A stretch of DNA of 64,000 nucleotides from the NCBI GenBank assembly GCA_021399445.1, contig JAJTUQ010000004.1, positions 1,178,001-1,242,000 of the forward strand, in the 5' to 3' direction. Positions within the stretch are counted from its first letter, which is position 1. Each line of letters begins with the position of its first letter. Below are positions 11,992 through 24,171 of this stretch, piece by piece. The stretch is from Xylogone sp. PMI_703. Its lineage: Eukaryota > Ascomycota > Leotiomycetes. Under the pieces are notes generated by a model. It saw only the letters and a program-made list of their open reading frames with translations. It did no database searches and was not told where the DNA came from. The translations under genes and the position numbers were made by a program.

Positions 11992-12379
11992 GGAGTGGGT
12001 TTTAAATTTGTATAAAAATCTCCTTTGTCACGGGTATAGCATTCACATTTTGGTTGGGACAGTATATTTAGCAGCTTGGGCTACAGACGAAGCTTTATAG
12101 ATAGGATAGTATTGGTTCAATCAGATCACTTTAGTTAAATTCAAGTTTGCCAATTCCTTAACGTACTCAGTTGTTCTGTTCTCCTTCCCGGCCATGTTGC
12201 ATTTGGTATTTCGCAGCCGGTCTAGAGAATATGTACATTGCACGAAATAACATCGGAACAGCCGTAGATCGGCCCCCAAATGTGTTCTAGTAACATAAAT
12301 TTATTTAGACACCAGCTGTAACCCCTCAGAACATTACTGTACATTGATCAATACACTCCGGTTAGATTAGTACATCATT
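11992..12379. other. Intergenic, convergent 3' ends
   Basis: AT-rich gap between the MFS gene and the end of the FAD monooxygenase. Nothing else seen. Confidence 0.5.
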
Positions 12380-13916
12380 TCAAGAAATTGCCGCTTGAAT
12401 CTTCCAAAAGATTATCATCGCGATAATCCCAACGGTTGTAAAAAAACCTTTGATAGATGAGACAAATTTGGCCCTAAATAACACCCCTTTGTTAGCTTTC
12501 TCACACCATCTGTACAGCAGTAGACGGGTATCCTTGGAAGAAAAAAGAAGACTTACCAAGGCGAGGGCCAGAGGTTGTCCGGCAGCGGTTCCAGCATCAC
12601 CCCGGCGATGAACTTGCCAAACCCGGGAGCTTTGTTCAACATGTTATAGAAGTCATCCCGCTCTGCCACAGCTTTGGCATCGGCGGAATGGATTCGACGC
12701 TTGCCATCGATGGCCTGCTTTTGCACGCGTGTTAGGAAGTCTTTGCGTCGGATCGTGGCGTATCGGTCGAGGAATTTGTTCCATCTTCCACTACGCTGGT
12801 TCTCTGGTGAAAGTGCTGTAGGGAGGACGCGTGAGAGGACCACGACGTCTACCATGCCCGTGGTTAGGCCCAATGCTGTGAGAGGATTGTTCAACTAATT
12901 AACCAACAAGTGAGTTCTCAGCGTTCCGTACACGAAAGGAGGGGCTCAACATACGTGTGCAGCATCACCGCATAATATGACTCTTCCTGACCGGAACGTG
13001 CGTGCTACTTTCTCATGAGCCCAGTAGGGGCTAATTGCATCGATCTTATACTCCAGTGGCCGAGGACCGGGTAGCAAGCGCTCAACCTTTTCCACGACGT
13101 ACGGGTCTACCTCCTCGGGCTTCAAATCTGGCGGAATTCCCATTGCAATGCGCCACATATCTTCCTCTACAGTGCTAGCCCTCGCAATCACGGCCCAGTT
13201 CTCGGGGTCAATGACGTGGTTCGCGGGCATGTAGCCATGTTTAGCAAAGTCATAGTAGATATTCACCGCGACAAATCGCCAGTCTTTCCAGGTGAACCCT
13301 TCGAAGGGGATTTCCGCCGCCTCTCGAACGCGCGAGTTGGCCCCGTCACAGGCGACCATGAAGGGAGCAGAGAATTTCAGCGGTCCGGCGGTTGTGCTTT
13401 CGGCCTCGACGTGCACCAAGTCGCCCTCCTCGTGATGAGAAACGTACCGTGTGTTGTAGCGGATCTCGAAGTGCTTGCACTGGAGGGCACGCTTCCGAAT
13501 GATGGCACACAGCTTTGGTTGACCGAGTTGCACGCCATAGTCAATTGTACCCGTCGACGATTTGCCCGGCGGAATCTTCGCAAGGACGGTGTTGGAACCG
13601 CAGACTGGCGTCCTGAAGCAGAGACCCTCGGTGTTTTTGAACCCAGCGGCGACGACGTCGTCTAGAATGCCGACTTTTGCAAACTCGTTCAGGATAATGG
13701 GGAAGTTCCTATTTGCTCTACATCAGTTTTCCAAGACCCAACAAAAAATTAAGAATTAAAAGGTTGGTTAAATTACATAAGTGCCCTTGGACTTTGAGGA
13801 ATATCCGACTCCTGCTCAATAACTAGAACACGAATCTCTCTGAGCGCAAGAGCTAAGCCGAGGAACAGCCCTACGGGCCCTCCACCGACGAGAATACAGT
13901 CGTACTTTTCGGTCAT
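12380..13916 (-). CDS. FAD-dependent aromatic monooxygenase with C-terminal membrane anchor
   Basis: Flavin hydroxylase of the PHBH/phenol-hydroxylase group, likely oxidising the aromatic polyketide. Four exons: 13916-13777, 13708-12955, 12894-12557 and 12473-12380, giving 441 residues. Frame is kept at each junction. Motifs in order: FAD-binding GGGPVGLFLG (about residues 10-19), the DG motif ACDGANSRVRE, and the GD motif CGDAAHLNNPLTALGLTTG, which is formed only after removing the intron at 12954-12895. The fourth exon, after a perfect GTAAGT donor and GCTAAC branch, adds one hydrophobic helix (FFTTVGIIAMIIFW) near the C-terminus. At about 440 residues it lacks the thioredoxin-like tail of the roughly 600-residue phenol hydroxylases. 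It is downstream of, and on the same strand as, the polyketide synthase. The fusarubin pathway has a comparable enzyme (fsr3). Confidence 0.87.
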
Positions 13917-15205
13917 ACTGTTACCCATATCTAATTGTGCCGGAGGGGAAAAGACTTAAGAAGGGCGAAGGCAGGGATACTTAGGAAAGGGCCGGGGACA
14001 TTCTATCTTCGGGGCATACGTCTCTGTTAACTTTTATTTCAATAGCGAGCTACTGACTCCATGGCGATACGGTACATCTTATCAGACATTCCCCTGAAGC
14101 TGTGGCTGCCCACGCCACTACCACAGCTGCGAGAGGCCTGTAGTCATCAGCAATAAGCGGGTCAGCAGCACTATCAATAGCCAGGTCGGTAGTGTCAGCA
14201 CCGGAAGCTGCAGTGCTTCGGCTTACGATTCCACCCAAGAATCACTACGATGGGGTCGTACGATATAGGTGAGTCCATTGTCCTTGTACTGAATTCTGAG
14301 AGCCCATGTGCACTTCACTTTGATGAGCGATACAGTTATGTACAATTATCCCCGAGTTTACTGATAAATTGTATTATAATCACTTATACAAATTCTATTG
14401 GGAGCGATTGTTTAAGGGACATCTCCATACTGAATTGCCAAGTCATTAAACCGGCGTTGGAATTGATTTGATTTGATTTGAATTTTCGGGTTATAAGTAA
14501 TCTAATCTAATCAAATTATCATCTAATAATATGTAATTTGGGCTCAACTAAATCGACACCGGGGTTCATTAAATCGACACATAACAACCGACACCGGCAT
14601 TCACGGACACCCATATTAGTAAGGCACTGTGAGCCCTCTAACTAGTGTAATGTAGCGTACAGTATGGGCTGCGCCGTACCGCCAATGCCCTACGGCCGTT
14701 GGCTCCTTTCAGCATGCTTACAGGCCTGAAGCCCTGTAAGGGAAGCCACTGTAAGGCCTATAGCCTGAAGGGCCTATTTTCCTCGTTTACATTATCAAAT
14801 ACCGACATGATACCAGTAACTTAATCGTCGGCTTGCTAATCAGCCTCAATTTGTACTCGTTTCCTCACAGTTAGAGAATCTGAGTGTGATCAAGGTTTAG
14901 GTTCTAGTCTATTGTATTGTAAGTCACGATATGTAAACTTTGGTGGTTTCTGTTAGTTAGAGGTCATACGCAAACTACCTGTTACTTCAACTACTGATTC
15001 AGTCTAAATCAATTGTTATGCCAATGATTCTCTATTTGAAGATTTCATCTACTAAAACAAGTAACGTAAAAACACAAGACAAGAAACCACAGTATAAAAT
15101 CACGAAATCACGAAATCACTAAAGCTTCAAAGTTCCCACCATTCTTTGCTCCAACCTGATCCTTTATAAGTCCCTCTGATGTACAAAAGAAAAATTAGAT
15201 GCTTT
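13917..15205. other. AT-rich intergenic between FAD monooxygenase and PKS
   Basis: About 1.3 kb, without a supported gene. It holds the promoter of the minus-strand monooxygenase at its left and the 3' end of the synthase at its right. A copy of the third MITE-like repeat family lies near 14654-14775, and a short GATTT repeat near 14462-14483. Confidence 0.55.
14654..14775. mobile_element. MITE-like repeat, family 3, copy a
   Basis: This segment shares a core (TACAGTATGGGCTG, then TACGGCCGTTGGCT, then GCTTACAGGC) with the segments at 34890-35019 (same orientation) and 45197-45348 (reverse orientation). The best copy, at 45197, has terminal inverted arms. No coding capacity. Boundaries of this copy are approximate. 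Confidence 0.65.
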
Positions 15206-18200
15206 CTAGTCGAGAAATCCGATCTCTTTCCAAATGTGGACATACTTCCTGACCACTTCTTCACTCACCGGTCCCAAGCCGGCCAGAGTCTTGGAATGCT
15301 CAAGCGTGTGCTTCACGTCGAGTATCGCTCCGCCGCAAGAGAGTCGGAGGTAATTATCGTCCAAAAACTCTAGGAGAGAGGCAGCTGGGTTGTTCCGCTG
15401 CCCTGCTGTTCGCACACGATCAACCCATTCGGCAAATGGAATCAAGGATTTAATCTTGAGGGCATCTGCGAGGATGGCATTCATCTCGCGCCACGACTGG
15501 CCGATTGGGTTGTCGATATGGTAGATCGGGTACGGAGTGCGATCCGAGAGGATCAGATCCAACAACGTACCAGCAATATCATTAACTGGAGTCCAAAACA
15601 CATCACCATCCACGTCTGGTAGACAATTGAGTGTTTGCGATGACTTCATCAAGAATGGGAAATGCTCCATTGGGTTCCAGTATCCGCTGGTTTTAGAACC
15701 GGCGATTTGGCCCAGACGCACAATCATAGTGCGGAATTGATCAGGGTGATTCTGGATAGTCTCCTGGAGCATCCTCTCACACGTCCATTTTGCCTCACCA
15801 TACCCATTGGGCAACACTGAATCAATGTCAACCTTCTCTTCTGGTATCATGGTTCTGCTTTGGCCGTTACCTAGGCCGTAATGGCCTACGACACCGATGG
15901 ACGACACCATCTGGAAGCTGAACTTGAATTCTGGGCTCCGTCTGGAGATGACGTCGCAGCCCAGGTCAATCAGATTGCGCATGACCTGGAACTGTGGCTC
16001 AAAGCCGGCCACAGCGCGTTTCGCACTCATGGGCCAGGCATTATGGATGAGATGCGTCACGGAGTTGACAAGCCCTTCATATTCCTCGCTCGAGAGTCCG
16101 AGTCGGGGCTTTGAGGTGTCTGACTGCAACACCAACAGCTTGGGCCTGATCTTGTCAAAGGAGCGGATGCCCTTATCCCGCATGGCTTTCTGTTGGCGGG
16201 CGTACGGCTCGGTGCCGTGCCTCTCACGATTCAGACAGACAACCATCTTCACGTCAGACATCTGCGCGAGTTGATCAACCAAGTGGCTACCCAGACCTCC
16301 TGAGGCTCCAGTCACAAGAACCACTTTTCCATCGCTGCTTGGTGCTGGCAGCGAGGATGAGGGAGGCGGTACTGAGAACCCCGCAGTGTATTTTTGAAGA
16401 TACTCGTCCAGCACCTTCCTGCGAGAGGCAAATTCATCCTCCTTTGCGAGAACAAGGTCTATCGATGGCTGGTTATCAACAAGGTGCTCTGTTATCGTAG
16501 GAACCTGGATAGTGACAGACTTTTGTTGCGGTCTTGTGTCTTCGGAGGTGCCCAGTATGAATTTCTTCAAGTCACCTACCGTTGAACACTCCATGAAGAG
16601 ATACTCGTGCTGGATGTCAAGACCAAGTTCATCTTGCAGTCGAGATGAGATGACCAAAGACAGAAGAGAGTCCACGCCTGCGTCCGCAAGAGAAGTATCG
16701 TTGGTCAAGTCCCCGGTTGAGATTCCACTCTCTTCGGAGATGATCTCGAGAGCACGTGAGAAGTTGAAGGCTGCCTCTATTGGGTCCTTCTGATTGATCG
16801 TCGTAGCAGGTGTTGTGGCCCCGGTCGTCACAGAATCCTTCTCGGACAAAGAGTCTCTGGAACGTGTAGTAGACACGGCTCTAGTTGACACGGCTCTAGT
16901 CGAACCGACATCATGCCCTCCTAAGAAGCCCTTCAGATCGCTGACGGTGGGATATTCGAAAAATAATGCATTGAAATCAAGATCTAGATCGAGCTCATCC
17001 TTGAAACGAGCAGTAATGACAAGGCCCAGGAGGGAGTCGATTCCCACATCGCTGAAGTTAGTATTGTCAGAAAATTCAGCCAAGTCAAGGCCAGCTTCCT
17101 CGGCAAGAATGGATAATGCGCGATCAAATCGAGGCACTGCCTCTGGTGCTCTTCTTGTCGGAGCTAGAGCCTGAGTAGGAGGTGCCGTGGGAGCAAGGAG
17201 CGTCTTCTGTGCGGCTGGCTGTGCGGCTGGTTGTCTCTTTGCACCTTGCTCCACTGCCAGAATGACCTTCAGGACACGGCGTGGTACTCCTTGGATCTGT
17301 GAAACATCGTCAGCATTAGCAGTACTTAGCTAAATGGAATAGAAATAACATACCGCAATCTGCCCGAAGAAGGCGACTACCTTGTCACCGTCGAAAATTA
17401 CCACATCACCATGCCACAGTTTATCGTCTCCCTCAGACATGCGGGTGTAGGTTGTGTAAGTCTTATCAAAGTCCATCGGTTCGAAGATCTGGAAAGATCC
17501 CCATCCGTGGTTCATGAATGCTTCAACATCCAGATCAACGGAATCATTGCAGTTCATGGTAAAGCCGCAAGACTGTGTCAGAGAATCAATGATGGCCGGA
17601 TGAGTGTGGTAGGTGCCGCCTCTTTTGACGCTACCAAAGCTGAGGCGACTCGATGCCTCCAATGTGTTACTGTTTAACACAATCTCATCAATAGCGCGGT
17701 AATCGTCGTGAAATCGTGCAAGAGGTCGGATTGCGCGGTAGACCATAGGGCGATTGAAACGGGCTGAGGTTTCGGCGGCGATTCCGTCTCGAAGGGCCTG
17801 CATCTTTGCCTTCACGGCTAAAGCGTCTTGCTGGAGTTTTTGTTGCAGACTTCTATCCTTGAAGCGCAGAACGCATCGTGCGTGCTCCTGCAGTTTCTGG
17901 TTTTTCTGTAATTCATTGAATTAGCTCGCTTGAAGTCTAGGAAATATTTCGATCGAAAAGAATACTTACATCAAAAGACATAAACTTAAGAAGTGTCGCG
18001 CCCGAGGCCCAGTGAACATCGGCATGCGCTTGAAGGAGCTGCTGGGCGGCACCCTCGCGAAGAATCAAAGCCTTCGAGATAGTCATGTCTGTGATATCCA
18101 CGAGATTATCCTCCTGATCTGGACGGTAGCGCTTGAGAAGGTAAGTGCCGAGGCTCAACGCGATATCTGCATACACTGATGGTGTGCAGAGGGGGATCCC

Positions 18201-21200
18201 ATCCACCTCATGTCCTTGCACCAATGGGCTGAGGTCTTCCCGTGCAATATCGGCCTCGACCACAATGTGAGTCTTCTGGGAATCACCGCTCTCCTCGACC
18301 ACTCGATGGATTGTGGTACTCTCAAGTGTCAATGAATTGCTTATTACAAGAGGAGGATCTCCCTTGCGCAATGACCAGTCATTGACGTACTGTAGCCAGT
18401 ACTCCTTCAGGTCCCAGGCATATGCAGGCAATGAAATCACCTCATGAGAAGCCTTGAAGTCACTATGGTACGCTGGCCAATTGATTTCGGCACCTGCGGC
18501 GTAAAGAGTCTTCAAAGTCGCGGTCAGGACCTGGAACGCTGGTCTGCCCCGCTGGCAAGATGTGAGAGTTGTAATCTGAGGTTCCAAAACCGCCCGAACC
18601 ATACCTGTGATGGCTGGGTGTGGACCTACCTCCAAGGTCGCGGATTTCTCGGTAATAATACCTTCTTTGCGTGCCACACGGAGTGCTTTGAGCATGTTGA
18701 CGGGCTCACGAGAGTGGCGGGCGAGGTATGCGGGACCAAATACACCACTATCGTCAATGATTGTGCCATCTAGAGGAGAGATGACAGGGACTTTAGGCCT
18801 GGAGAACGTCACGCCGCTGGCTAACTCCTGGAAATCTTCCAATATTGGATCGATCTGGGAGGAATGGAAGGCATACGGGACCTTTAGCATAATAGTCTTC
18901 AATCCTGCCCTAGTGAGTGATTCCTGAATTACTGCGAGACTCTCTTTTGTCCCGGCTAATACTGTCTCGATGGGTGAGTTGATGCAAGCAATCTCGTACG
19001 CTGTCTTCTTCAATGCTCCTTCGATCTCCTCAACTGAGGCTTTGACGACGAGCATGCCGTGAGTGTCCTGGGTACATTTTGAAAGGAGGTTTGCCCTGGA
19101 ACCTACAAGGTAGATGGTACCAGCGTCTGATAAGACGCCGGCAGCATTGAGAGCTGCATACTCACCCAAGCTGTGTCCAACTACGGCAGTAGGGACAACG
19201 TTCAATGATAACCACAGTCTGTAAAGCGCGATCTGCATACATACGCCAGCTAATTGGACGGCGATAGGTGAGAAAGTGCTGATATCTTGGTCTTCGGTCT
19301 GAATGACATGCAAGAAAGAAGGGAAGCCTTGTCTCTGTGCGAGTTGGTCCAGGCGAGATATTTCAGCACGGAAGACTGAGAAACTGTTGAAAAGCTCCTT
19401 GCCCATGCCCTGGTATTGAGCGCCCTGGCCAGTGAATGTGAAGACAACCTTAGGAGTACCAGCGGGCCTTGTCTTGCCGGCCTCGTCGCGAATAGCTGTT
19501 TCAAGCTGGGTACAGATCTCCTCGATGCTAGTTCCAGCCAGCATAACACGGTGCGGGTGATGCAAGCGCCGTGCTGTTGTAGTATATGAGAGCTTGCCAA
19601 TCGAAACATCGGCATTACTCTTAAGGAAATTGAGCAAGGATCGTAGATTGCCCTGCAAAGAGACGGCGTTCTTAGCTGAAACAGCTACAAGGTGATGGCT
19701 CCTCGGGTCCAATGCTTCATCAGAGCTGAGCTTGAGTGGCGCATCTTCGATTAGAAGTGCTGTATTCCCGCCTGCAGCGCTGAAGTTATTCACGAAAGCG
19801 CGCCTAGGATTGGAAGGGTCAGTACTCTTGTCCCAGGACGTTGGCTTAAAGGCGATATGAACGTTTCGCTCTTCCAGATCGGTAGGAAATCGATGGTTGA
19901 TCTTTGTCTTGATGCCACAATGCGGAACAATCATGTTTTTCTTCATCATCAGGAGAACTTTGATCAAGCTAGAGACGCCAGATGCGGCCTCGCCGTGTCC
20001 AATGTTCGCTTTTGCGGACCCCAAATAGAGGGGACTAGTACCATCTCGGAGTGCTTTTCCCTGATCCAGCGGTGGTGCAAACGTATCCAGGACGCTGGAC
20101 ATTTCACCAGCATCACCAACTTGGGTTCCTGTGCCGTGCATCTCGACATACCCAACAGTCTTGGGATCTACACCGGCTTGATTCAGGATTCTGCTGAATA
20201 TCTCACGCTGGGCTCCACTATGAGGCCTAGTAATTGACTCTGCCTCCGCTGAATGATTAGTGGCTGCGTTTACGATCACGCCCAGCACTGGATCGTTGTC
20301 GGTGATGGCGTCTTCGAGACGTTTGAGAATAATCGTCCCAACACCTTCTCCACGACAGTAACCATCAGCAGAGTCATCGAATGTCTTGCAGTTTCCAGTC
20401 CGTGAAAGGAAGTGACCTCTGTCAAGACCGGCGGTAAAATCTGGGTTTGTAAGAATATTTGTTCCTCCAGCTATGGCTGTATCAATGTCTCTTTGCCACA
20501 ATGCATTGCAGGCAATGTGAATAGCGGCAAGACTGGATGAACATGCGGTATCAACTGCATAACTCGGTCCACTGAATTTGAAGTAGTAGTTGATACGTCC
20601 AGGGATAAAGGCTCGGTTGCCACCCGGAATGAAGTAAGGATCAATATTTTGGGCGCTATTTGTCTCCATCCAGTCGTTACTGGTTACGCCATAATAGACG
20701 CCGACACGGTCACGCCGGGTCGAAGGAGTTGCGTCTGGAACAATTCCAGCTTGTTCTATTGCCTCAAAGGCTGTCATTAAAGCTATACGTTGTGCGGGGT
20801 CGATTTGAGGCGCCTCTCGCGGTGAGATGTTGAAGAAGCGCGCATCAAATGAAGCCGGATCGTCGAGCCAGCAACCAAACGGCGTTGCACTTGTGTTTTT
20901 TCGAACCCCCGAAGGGTCTACATGCGTTTTGGCGTCCCAATGTAAGGGTGGAACAGTTTTGTGGACGTCTAGGCCTTGATACAGAAGATCCCAGAATGCC
21001 TCGTTGTCTTTGGCGCCAGGGAATCTCCCCGACATGCCCACAATGGCGATCTTCGACCTTCTATTGCCAGAGTTAGATGCATCTCTGACGGAGAGTTGGC
21101 CTGGTGCTGCTGTGGGTGGCCCGATGTTGGTTAGGGAAGTCTCTTTAAGGGCTGTGTAGATGATCTGATCGGCCCTGGTCCCAAGGGGGAAGACATCGAA

Positions 21201-22290
21201 GGATTGGGGAGCTGACTCTTGCAGACATGCTTTGAGCTGTTCTATAATGGCAGGCCAGCTGATTGGTTGAAGCAAGATTTGTTCTGCTGCACTCGATAAA
21301 AGCTTCTGGAAATCACCGCCCTGTACCGCAGACCCCGAACCGGAGAGGACTGGGATCTGCTCCGGCTGCACATCCACGCCATGGGAGAAGAGGCTGTTGA
21401 TGATTTCGTCAACATCATCCTGAGAATAGATGTGGGATGCGTGATATGGTGCATCAATCCGGAGCTTGGAACATTGCAAGTGCTTGAGACGTGCGAAGTC
21501 GCTAAATTTGGCCAAAGAATCTGGTGGCCCACTCACTGTTACCGCAGTGGGCATAGTGGCACTGATGTACGGTTGGCCCATTGGCGGCAGCGCCTAAAAC
21601 ACCAAAAAACATTAGCAATCGGCTCCTGAATAGACTATACACAACCAAAGACAGGTGGAGGATTGCCTCACATTTTGTTTGCAGAATTCATCTATAGCTT
21701 CTGCGATACTTGTTGAGCCAAAAACAATCATTGACCAGCTTCGGTCTGAAGTGTCTGTAGATGTGACTTGTTGTGCACCGCTTCTTGCACGCATACCAAT
21801 CCTGAAAGCTGCCCTGATCGCGGTCACTCCCAGTGCAACGAGCTCCATTGAGCTCCGGCTACAGCTGATTGCAGCCGCTGCCACGGTCCCGGTACAGAGA
21901 CCAAGCACGCGGGCATTCTCGCGGTCGTAACCTTGAGAATCAACCTGGCTGCATAAAATTGGTCAGCATTTTTCTTCTCGCCAACAGGCCGCTGTGTCCT
22001 TACCTAATAAAGGTACCAAGCTGGTACATGCAGGTTACAGCCATGTCGAGGGGGACACATCGTCTCCCGCCTGGCCGCTGCAGAATAATATCGTCGATAC
22101 ATGTGAATCTGGGAAGTTGCTCCCTGACCTCACGGGGCAGGCTGTACAGCTCGGTACGAATGGCATCGTATGCTTTGGAGAGAAAATCATCCACCACGGG
22201 ATTATGTCTATAAGATAGTAGGTCTTTCAAGTGTGGTTGAACATCAAATGTTTGATCTCCACAGAGATACAGCCGCATGTGACCCGTCAT
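15206..22290 (-). CDS. Non-reducing polyketide synthase, SAT-KS-AT-PT-ACP-ACP-R
   Basis: Iterative type I synthase building an aromatic polyketide from malonyl-CoA and releasing it reductively as an aldehyde. Five exons: 22290-22004, 21948-21672, 21593-17970, 17905-17354 and 17296-15206; all junctions keep frame, 2276 residues. SAT: GLCTG with Cys114 and PYHASH with His239. KS from about 369: DTACSSS Cys539, His674 (MHGTGTQ) and His721 (NIGHGE). AT: GHSLGE Ser996. PT: His1316 in GHEVDGIPLCTPSVY and Asp1503 in HPAIIDSLTQ. ACPs: Ser1668 (GIDSL) and Ser1790 (GVDSL). R domain from about 1905: TGASGGLG NADPH site and Tyr2079-Lys2083 (YGEAK). All key residues are present, so it should be active. 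There is no C-methyltransferase domain. This arrangement is like the fusarubin synthase Fsr1. It starts divergently from the bZIP gene. Confidence 0.95.
16872..16901. repeat. 15-base tandem duplication in the ACP1-ACP2 linker
   Basis: Two adjacent 15-base copies differing at one base. They encode the doubled STRAV unit in the linker between the two carrier domains of the synthase. In frame, so harmless to translation. Confidence 0.85.
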
Positions 22291-23140
22291 GTTGAAAGTT
22301 TCGGGGCTCTATCTGGGCTGATCTTTAGAATCTTTAGACAGAAAGAAATTCGTTGATGTCCCAAAATACAATTCACGGGTACACTGTTATATGAACAACA
22401 TCTCGATATTTCCCGGGCTCAGACCAATCTGACAGCCACAGACTAATCTGATAAGGGTGGCCAGCCTGACTGTAATTCTCCCGCCTCTAACACGAGCTGA
22501 TGTGCCTGTACGTATTTCCTCCTTCCAAATTATTCCCAACCCAGCCCGGTGGCGTACCCGATACACTGCGTAGGGGCATCGAGACTCTCTGCCTCTGTCT
22601 GACAGCTATCTCATCTTGATAGCGTAAGTTATTGTCTACTGTGCCACGCGGCCTTGCAAGCCACCGGGATTATTCAAGAAAGGCCATGAAAGTCTAAGGC
22701 CCAATGGCTTTACCACGCAACTTGCCAAGTTGCTAGACGCTACCGAAGTTAATTTTAGCTTTCCTGCATGTTGCATGCTATTTTGAACTTATCGTTCGGG
22801 TCAACGGCAAGGTGTGTTAGCGGTGTCTCTCAAATTGCTTGGCTCAGAGCAGTCCTCTCTTACTCCAGAGGCTCTAGAAGCCCCAGTTTTTTTGTTAAAG
22901 AAAATTACCTTTTTAGTTAGTTGATTGTTATTATTTCATTTTAATTTTAATTTCAATTTTTTTCTTTAGCGTAACTACTGCAAATGCCGTATGATTACAG
23001 CATCAAGAAGTGTCAAATCACACATCCTGAGTCAATCAAGATCCCTGCATACAATTCTTGGTTGGGAATCTCTATCAAAATGGAGCCTGTAAGGGAATAT
23101 CTTCTGCCGCCATGCATTCTCAAGAGATGATTAGCAACTA

Positions 23141-23332
23141 CCGCTATCTCTCATGAAACCGGATTAGGAGCTAAGCCCCCTGTATTATGCTCTATGGTAT
23201 ATTTACTGAGCAATTAACCTTCCTAGTGTAGGCAATGGGCCCTGTCTCAAGCCGCATTCACACTGTTTAGCGTTGCATTCGCTCGTTACATTCGCTCTAT
23301 AGCTCCTGATCCGATTTCATGAGAATATGCGG
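23141..23332 (-). mobile_element. MITE-like element, family 2, copy a
   Basis: 192 bases bounded by TA on both sides (23139-23140 and 23333-23334). The ends are inverted repeats of about 23 bases: CCGCTATCTCTCATGAAACC on the left against the complement of GGTTTC-like CCGATTTCATGAGAATATGC GG on the right. The whole element matches the copy at 35347-35516 in the opposite orientation, including an internal TAATACAGGGGGCT block. It has no coding capacity. TA duplications point to Tc1/mariner-type mobilisation. Confidence 0.8.
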
Positions 23333-23364
23333 TATTAGTGCCAGCAGTCTGGTTTGTGTGCACG

Positions 23365-23398
23365 CACCGTTACATGGCTCATCACCGTTACATGGCTC
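23365..23398. repeat. 18-base tandem repeat, two units
   Basis: CACCGTTACATGGCTC occurs at 23365-23380 and again at 23383-23398, separated by two bases. It lies about 1.1 kb upstream of the synthase start. Confidence 0.8.
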
Positions 23399-23785
23399 CC
23401 AAGGCACGGAATGTGAAACGACATTAGCTTCCTTACGGGGGGCTTGACGGTGGGTGTCGAGGGTGTCCCAGCACTGCAAGGGGAAGGGAATAATCCCGTT
23501 TTCCCTCCAGCATCCGCCCTGTTAAAACGGACGATTCACAAGCCCGGGATTTGCAATTCGACGTAGAGCTCGGGAATCTCATCTTCGGTGCCCGGGGCCG
23601 GGATTATCCCCATCTGCTTACTCCTCGCGGCCTAGCCTCTTTTACGTCTTGTGTTATTAGCCGGGCTAGATTCATCAATTTATTACAGTATTATTATTAG
23701 GACCGACCCTCCAGGCATGGCGTGATGGCATGCTGAACAGCGTAGTTCGCCTAGCCACCATCTTCTAGTCTTCTAATCTGCTACG

Positions 23786-23992
23786 ATGATTCCAAGTATC
23801 GCCCTTGCATGTCTAGCCCTGCTTCATACGGCAGCTTCGGATATCACCGTCAAAGGTACATGTTACAAAGGCTCCAGGAACGGAAAGGGGGGGGCTTCTA
23901 GCACGTTCCCAGGGCTGTGGTGCTGCCATTCGTATACTGTGGTGACAAGTGACGTTCGTGATTACTCTCTACACTTAAGCTACGGGGCTTAA
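23786..23992 (+). CDS. Possible small secreted cysteine-containing peptide
   Basis: A 68-residue frame opening with a plausible signal peptide (hydrophobic core IALACLALLHTA, cleavage near AAS). The remainder is short and polar, with Cys residues in GTCYKG and LWCCHS. I cannot match it to a family, there is no intron, and such frames arise by chance, so this is weakly supported. It may also be the first exon of a longer, decayed gene. It reads in the same direction as the bZIP gene just downstream. Confidence 0.2.
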   Translation: MIPSIALACLALLHTAASDITVKGTCYKGSRNGKGGASSTFPGLWCCHSYTVVTSDVRDYSLHLSYGA

Positions 23993-24171
23993 ATACATTA
24001 TAGTGGTAGCTTGTGGTTTACCTTACCCACTTGGACGCACGTAAACAGGCACCAGTAGTTACCTCCATCTGCCAGCATAGAAATGATTCATTTGCTCGCC
24101 GACACCTACGAGTGCAAATTATGAAGACTCGCATGTAGCTCCTGGACCAAAGTCTAGGACGACCATGTCAA

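Larger units (their letters stand above)
22291..24171. promoter_or_regulatory. Divergent control region, PKS and bZIP regulator
   Basis: The 1.9 kb between the two divergent starts. It includes a 192-base MITE-like element (23141-23332), a tandem 18-base repeat (23365-23398), T-rich runs near 22890-22970, a GC-rich dyad GGGCCGGGATTATCCCC near 23595 and one possible short secreted-peptide frame. The mobile element sits roughly 0.85-1.0 kb upstream of the synthase start. Confidence 0.55.

Noticed and set aside
22291..23140. Search for AflR-type TCG-N5-CGA sites in the PKS promoter
   Set aside because: No convincing match found by eye; a site at about 28957 has a six-base spacer and was not accepted.
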